This document shows positions 24,355 through 27,497 of a stretch of 27,497 nt of DNA, in pieces; position 1 is the stretch's first letter; every line of letters starts with the position of its first letter. A program made the translations under genes and the position numbers. The notes under the pieces were generated by a model. It made no database searches. It had not been told where the DNA came from and saw only the letters and a list, made by a program, of their open reading frames with translations. The DNA is from Ruminococcaceae bacterium UBA7030. GTDB lineage: Bacteria > Bacillota > Clostridia > Oscillospirales > Acutalibacteraceae. The stretch lies in NCBI GenBank assembly GCA_002494125.1, contig DLBD01000113.1:1-27497 (forward strand), given 5' to 3'.

Positions 24355-24819
24355 ATGAATGTTATATCCTTCAGGCTTAAGCCTAAAACAATTTTCGGAA
24401 TAATACTTGCTATAACGGGGATTGCAGTGCTTTTTATAAGCTTTGCTTCAAAAAATCTTCCCGACTCTAAAAGTGCCGCTGCAGTTGTCAGCGCATCAAC
24501 TGATGAGGAAAGACGTGCTTTTCTTGAATCCTACGGCTGGGAGCTTTCTGCCGAATGTGAGGAGAGGGAGCTTACTATCCCCGAAAAGTGGAACGATGTT
24601 TATTCAAGCTATAACGAGGTGCAGCTTAATCAGGGCTTTGACCTTAGCGAATATAAGGGTAAAAGGGTAACTCTTTATACATACAATGTTACTAATTATG
24701 AGGACGAGAGCGTGGGCATTGTTGCCGATATGCTTGTCTGTGACGGACGGCTCATCGGCGGCGATATATGTAACACGTCGGCAAAGGACGGCTTTCTCGT
24801 CGGCTTCAACGGTGAATAA
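24355..24819 (+). CDS. DUF4830-type membrane-anchored protein
   Basis: A 154-residue protein with one N-terminal membrane helix (about 14-32) and a small extracytoplasmic domain. The conserved pattern is ERRAFLESYGWE (52-63), then TIPEKWNDVYSSYN and QGFDLSEYKGK followed by YTYNVTNY, as seen in DUF4830 family proteins from Clostridia. Function is unknown. AGGTGA stands 4 bases before the ATG. It overlaps by one base (TAATG) with the pseudouridine synthase gene. It follows hflX by 31 bases with no terminator, so it is likely in the same transcript. Confidence 0.75.
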   Translation: MNVISFRLKPKTIFGIILAITGIAVLFISFASKNLPDSKSAAAVVSASTDEERRAFLESYGWELSAECEERELTIPEKWNDVYSSYNEVQLNQGFDLSEYKGKRVTLYTYNVTNYEDESVGIVADMLVCDGRLIGGDICNTSAKDGFLVGFNGE

Positions 24820-25529
24820 TGGAACGGCTTGACAAAATTATTTCAACTGCAAAAAACATATCAAGAGCTGATGCACGGTCGCTTATAAAAAGGGGAAGAG
24901 TGTTTGTGAATTCCCGGGCAGTGACCGACATCGGCTTTAAGGCTGATGAAAAATCGGACAGCTTCTTGTGCGACGGCGAGGAGCTTTTTTATAATAAGTA
25001 TATCTATATTATGATGAACAAGCCGAAGGGCGTTATATCTGCGTCAAACGGTAAGGGTGAAAAAACAGTCGTTGACCTTGTGCCGCAGGAATTCAGAAGG
25101 AAAAACCTTTTTCCTGCAGGAAGGCTTGACAAGGACACGACAGGCTTTGTTCTAATCACAGACGATGGTGATTTTGCGCACAAGATACTAAGCCCGAAAA
25201 GCCATGTGCCGAAAACATATATAGCAACTCTGGACAAGCCGTTTGACGACGAGGTCGTTGAGTCATTTGAAAAGGGCGTTGAGCTTAAGGACGATTTATG
25301 TATGCCTGCAAAGCTTTGCACGCTTGACGGTGACGCAACAAAAGGAGTTGTAACTATCCGTCAGGGGATGTACCACCAAATAAAGCGTATGTTTTCAAAA
25401 TTCGGCTTACAAGTGCTCGAGCTTGAAAGAATAAAAATAGGCGGGCTTGGCCTTGATCGTTCATTAGCAGCCGGGGAATGTAAAATTCTGTCAGAAAAGG
25501 AAATCAAAATTATTGAAAACAAATTGTAG
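24819..25529 (+). CDS. RsuA-family 16S rRNA/23S rRNA pseudouridine synthase
   Basis: Isomerises a uridine in rRNA; 236 residues. An S4 RNA-binding domain covers residues about 1-50 (MERLDKIISTAKNISRADARSLIK). A pseudouridine synthase domain follows, with MNKPKGVISA (66-75), the catalytic aspartate in GRLDKDTTGF (D104) and the C-terminal RQGMYHQIKRMF. The KPKG and GRLD-x2-T-x-G motifs place it in the RsuA/RluB/E/F group; which uridine is modified is not readable. The start codon overlaps the previous stop. It is the last gene of the operon; I see no convincing hairpin immediately after it. Confidence 0.92.
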   Translation: MERLDKIISTAKNISRADARSLIKRGRVFVNSRAVTDIGFKADEKSDSFLCDGEELFYNKYIYIMMNKPKGVISASNGKGEKTVVDLVPQEFRRKNLFPAGRLDKDTTGFVLITDDGDFAHKILSPKSHVPKTYIATLDKPFDDEVVESFEKGVELKDDLCMPAKLCTLDGDATKGVVTIRQGMYHQIKRMFSKFGLQVLELERIKIGGLGLDRSLAAGECKILSEKEIKIIENKL

Positions 25530-25639
25530 ATATTTGTATATTTACGCCTCTGTATTAACTATATATTGTGGTAGACAAAATTTTTTTGTTCATTTTATGC
25601 AAGTATAACAATTTTTTTAACATTTTTTTGTTAAAATAG

Positions 25640-25668
25640 TTGCAAAACACTTAATTGTCTTGTATAAT
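25640..25668 (+). promoter_or_regulatory. Promoter of the PucR-type regulator
   Basis: TTGCAA (25640-25645), exactly 17 bases and TATAAT (25663-25668). It is the third copy of this pair in the window. The leader is about 60 bases long before ATG 25738, with AGAGAGGTG as ribosome site. T-rich tracts lie just upstream (25581-25629). Confidence 0.82.
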
Positions 25669-25737
25669 ATTAACAAGAACAATACTTTGTTTTTGTGCAA
25701 AATTGTATCAAACACGATTCTTTAGAGAGGTGATAGT

Positions 25738-26823
25738 ATGCCAAACAGATTATTCCAGGGTATTATTAATCAGATGCGCGAAGCTGTTGACCGTACAATC
25801 GGCGTTGTCGATGACCAAGGAAATGTCATTGCCTGCAGCGAGCTCAGCCTTATCGGAGAAATTCGAAAGGGTGTTATTACTGCCGGTGTATTTAACGCTA
25901 AGCAAACCTGTGTTGACGATATGACATACACCACCTTTGATGCGTCAATCCGTCCCGAGTACGCGGTGTTTGTAGACGGTACCGACGAAATCAGCAGAAG
26001 GTATTCCCAGCTTATCGCCGTATCACTCGACCAGATTAAGCAGAATAACGATGAAAAATTTGACTGCTCAAATTTCGTGAAAAACGTTATTCTTGACAAT
26101 ATTTTACCAGGTGATATTTATATCAAAGCGAGAGAGCTTCATTTTAATAACGACGCCACAAGAGTTATCTTTCTTGTCAGAACTGAGGCTAATACCGAAA
26201 TTTCCGTTTTCGATATCATTCAGAATTTCTTCCCGGACAAGACGAAGGATTTTGTTATAAATATTAACGAAACCGATATCGCTCTTATCAAAGAGGTAAG
26301 ACCCAATGTTGAAAGCAAGGACCTTGAAAAGCTTGCACGCTCTATATGCGATACCCTTCATTCTGAGTTTTATCTTAATGCTCTTATCGGAATCGGCACC
26401 TGCGTAACCGGTGTTAAGGAACTTGCACATTCTTTTAAGGAAGCTCAGGTTGCGCTTGAGGTAGGAAAAGTGTTTGACACAGAGAAGAATATCGTAAGCT
26501 ATGAAAATCTCGGTATAGCAAGACTTATTTATCAGCTTCCGACCACACTTTGCGATATGTTCTTGAAAGAGGTGTTCAAGAAAGGCTCAATCGAAGCGCT
26601 TGATCAGGAAACACTTTTCACAATTCAGAAATTCTTTGAAAACAATCTTAACGTTTCCGAAACCTCAAGAAAGCTTTTCGTTCACAGAAACACACTTGTA
26701 TACAGGCTTGAAAAAATCAAAAAGCTTACAGGTCTTGACCTGAGAGAGTTTGACGACGCAATAGTTTTCAAAGTGGCGCTTATGGTAAATAAGTATCTCG
26801 CTTCAAGCCCGATTAAATACTAA
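25738..26823 (+). CDS. PucR/CdaR-type transcriptional regulator
   Basis: A 361-residue DNA-binding regulator. The N-terminal part (about 1-110) resembles the sugar-diacid-recognition region (MPNRLFQGIINQMREAVDRTIGVVDDQGNVIACS) found in CdaR-like proteins. The middle (about 115-290) is a GGDEF-like/PucR connecting domain (LIGIGTCVTGVKELAHSFKEAQVALEVG). The C terminus (about 297-350) is the HTH_30 domain, with NVSETSRKLFVHRNTLVYRLEKIKKLTGLD. It has its own strong promoter and a terminator, and neighbours ftsE. No sugar-acid operon adjoins it, so the effector and targets are unknown; it may not sense sugar diacids at all. Confidence 0.83.
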   Translation: MPNRLFQGIINQMREAVDRTIGVVDDQGNVIACSELSLIGEIRKGVITAGVFNAKQTCVDDMTYTTFDASIRPEYAVFVDGTDEISRRYSQLIAVSLDQIKQNNDEKFDCSNFVKNVILDNILPGDIYIKARELHFNNDATRVIFLVRTEANTEISVFDIIQNFFPDKTKDFVININETDIALIKEVRPNVESKDLEKLARSICDTLHSEFYLNALIGIGTCVTGVKELAHSFKEAQVALEVGKVFDTEKNIVSYENLGIARLIYQLPTTLCDMFLKEVFKKGSIEALDQETLFTIQKFFENNLNVSETSRKLFVHRNTLVYRLEKIKKLTGLDLREFDDAIVFKVALMVNKYLASSPIKY

Positions 26824-26834
26824 TAATGATAAAT

Positions 26835-26870
26835 AAAGGAACTGTCAGCAGGCAGTTCCTTTTGTTTTTT
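26835..26870 (+). terminator. Terminator after the PucR-type regulator
   Basis: Arms AAAGGAACTG (26835-26844) and CAGTTCCTTT (26853-26862), extendable by C-G and T-G pairs around the loop AGCA. T-rich tail TGTTTTTT. Confidence 0.85.
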
Positions 26871-26924
26871 GTAAAATTTACAATTTCCCGAAAACGCCGT
26901 TATTAATAGTTTTTGTGTTAAATG

Positions 26925-26951
26925 TTTACATTTTGGTTACAGAAGATTACA
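26925..26951 (+). promoter_or_regulatory. Tandem WalR/PhoP-like boxes upstream of ftsE
   Basis: Three TTACA repeats in one orientation: TTTACA (26925-26930), GTTACA (26936-26941) and ATTACA (26946-26951), at 11- and 10-base periods. On the opposite strand the first two read TGTAAC-N5-TGTAAA, an exact fit to the published WalR consensus TGTWAH-N5-TGTWAH; they also resemble PhoP boxes. They end 8 bases before the probable ftsE -35. Binding by either regulator is inference. Confidence 0.5.
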
Positions 26952-26959
26952 AAAAAGCC

Positions 26960-26988
26960 TTGATTTTATATATAAGTTAGTATATTAT
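26960..26988 (+). promoter_or_regulatory. Likely promoter of ftsE
   Basis: TTGATT (26960-26965), 17 bases and TATTAT (26983-26988), within a strongly A/T-rich stretch. It leaves a leader of about 70 bases to GTG 27064, which contains a weak inverted repeat (GGG and CCC arms around 27013-27029). Confidence 0.5.
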
Positions 26989-27063
26989 ATAAATAGCATT
27001 TAATTGTGATAGTGGGTAATTATATCCCGTCACTTGTATTTTCAAAACAAAGAGGTAAAAATC

Positions 27064-27497
27064 GTGATTGAATTCAGAAATGTATCAAAGGTGTATGACA
27101 GTAACAACACTCACGCTCTTTCCAATGTCAATATCAAGATTGAAGACGGCGAGTTTGTTTTCGTTGTCGGTGCATCGGGCGCAGGTAAGTCTACCTTCCT
27201 CAAGCTTATAATGCACGAGGAAAAGCCGAGCGAGGGCGAAATCATTTTTAACGAGTATTCATCTGCTACATTAAAGAAAAAGCAGGTTCCTTATTACAGA
27301 AGAGATATGGGCATCGTATTCCAGGACTTCCGTCTTATTCCTAAAATGACGGTATACGATAACGTTGCGTTTGCAATGAGAGTTATCGGCGCAAAGGAAA
27401 AAGATATAAGGAAAAGAGTTCCGTATATCCTTCAGCTTGTAGGACTTTCGCAAAAGGCGCGTTCAATGCCAAACGAGCTTTCGGGCGGTGAGCAGCA
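27064..27497 (+). CDS. ftsE: Cell division ATP-binding protein FtsE (5' part; continues past the window)
   Basis: 144 complete codons, open to the window end. ABC ATPase with the Walker A GASGAGKST (about 38-46). The FtsE-typical Q loop and following stretch read FQDFRLIPKMTVYDNVAFAMR. The signature LSGGEQ is at the window edge. The 'DFRL...VYDNVAF' stretch separates FtsE from other ABC ATPases. FtsE pairs with FtsX to control peptidoglycan hydrolases during division or elongation; ftsX is expected just downstream, outside the window. The start is GTG at 27064 with GAGG 9 bases upstream; the alignment starting MIEFRNVSKVYD is normal for the family. Confidence 0.95.
   Translation, partial: MIEFRNVSKVYDSNNTHALSNVNIKIEDGEFVFVVGASGAGKSTFLKLIMHEEKPSEGEIIFNEYSSATLKKKQVPYYRRDMGIVFQDFRLIPKMTVYDNVAFAMRVIGAKEKDIRKRVPYILQLVGLSQKARSMPNELSGGEQ

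Noticed and set aside
25519..25540. Possible terminator after the pseudouridine synthase
   Set aside because: ACAAAT and ATTTGT arms give a weak A/T-only stem without a T run; not convincing.
27006..27033. Hairpin in the ftsE leader (GTGA and GGG against CCC and TCAC)
   Set aside because: The stem is interrupted by unequal internal loops and there is no T tract; too weak to call regulatory.
1..27497. CRISPR array, tRNA, rRNA, insertion sequence, prophage or defence genes
   Set aside because: No direct repeat array, no cloverleaf-type sequence, no transposase or inverted terminal repeats and no phage or defence families were recognised on either strand.

Overview
The window comes from the chromosome of a low-to-moderate GC Gram-positive bacterium, most likely an anaerobic gut clostridium of the Oscillospirales/Ruminococcaceae type. 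This is inferred from AGGAGG-like ribosome binding sites on nearly every gene, occasional TTG and GTG starts, a YtvI-like sporulation-type membrane protein, a PheB-hom-lysC amino acid operon with the Bacillus-style internal lysC start, GPH-family sugar symporters, DUF4830 and PucR/CdaR-type proteins. I see no phage, insertion sequence, tRNA, rRNA or CRISPR. No intergenic stretch exceeds about 240 bases.

Layout. (1) 1-298: the C-terminal end of a cation-transporting P-type ATPase, closed by a terminator. (2) 417-3820 (+): an alpha-glucosidase (GH13) and its GPH-type sugar symporter. (3) 10095-3864 (-): a compact six-gene operon. In transcription order it holds a TSCPD-domain protein, a GH36-like alpha-galactosidase, a signal peptidase I with an N-terminal zinc ribbon, a second GPH symporter, a membrane-anchored alpha/beta hydrolase and a homologue of macrophage migration inhibitory factor (MIF). 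It meets unit 2 at a shared hairpin. (4) 10284-14097 (+): iolG-iolD-iolE, a partial myo-inositol pathway. (5) 15301-14153 (-): an AI-2E/YtvI-type permease. (6) 15508-18383 (+): ACT protein PheB, homoserine dehydrogenase and aspartokinase. (7) 19494-18439 (-): aldose 1-epimerase. (8) 19642-25529 (+): double-FHA protein, RodA/FtsW, class B PBP, HflX, DUF4830 protein and an RsuA-type pseudouridine synthase. (9) 25738-26823 (+): a PucR/CdaR-type regulator. (10) 27064 to the window end (+): the start of ftsE.

Working together. Units 2, 3 and 7 look like uptake and cleavage of alpha-glucosides and alpha-galactosides, with mutarotation of the released sugar. Unit 4 takes inositol or a related inosose through three steps and then stops. 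Unit 6 feeds the threonine/methionine/lysine branch from aspartate. Unit 8 couples a peptidoglycan polymerase and transpeptidase pair to a phosphothreonine-reading FHA protein.

Most interesting points. A bacterial MIF homologue is tied in an operon to a hydrolase. A zinc ribbon is fused to signal peptidase I. The GH13 enzyme has an unusual N-terminal helical extension. An in-frame internal start in lysC has a strong Shine-Dalgarno. A tandem WalR/PhoP-like box lies just upstream of ftsE. Three promoters share TTGCAA-N17-TATAAT. Nothing here amounts to a clearly new multi-gene system; the MIF-hydrolase operon is the best candidate for follow-up.
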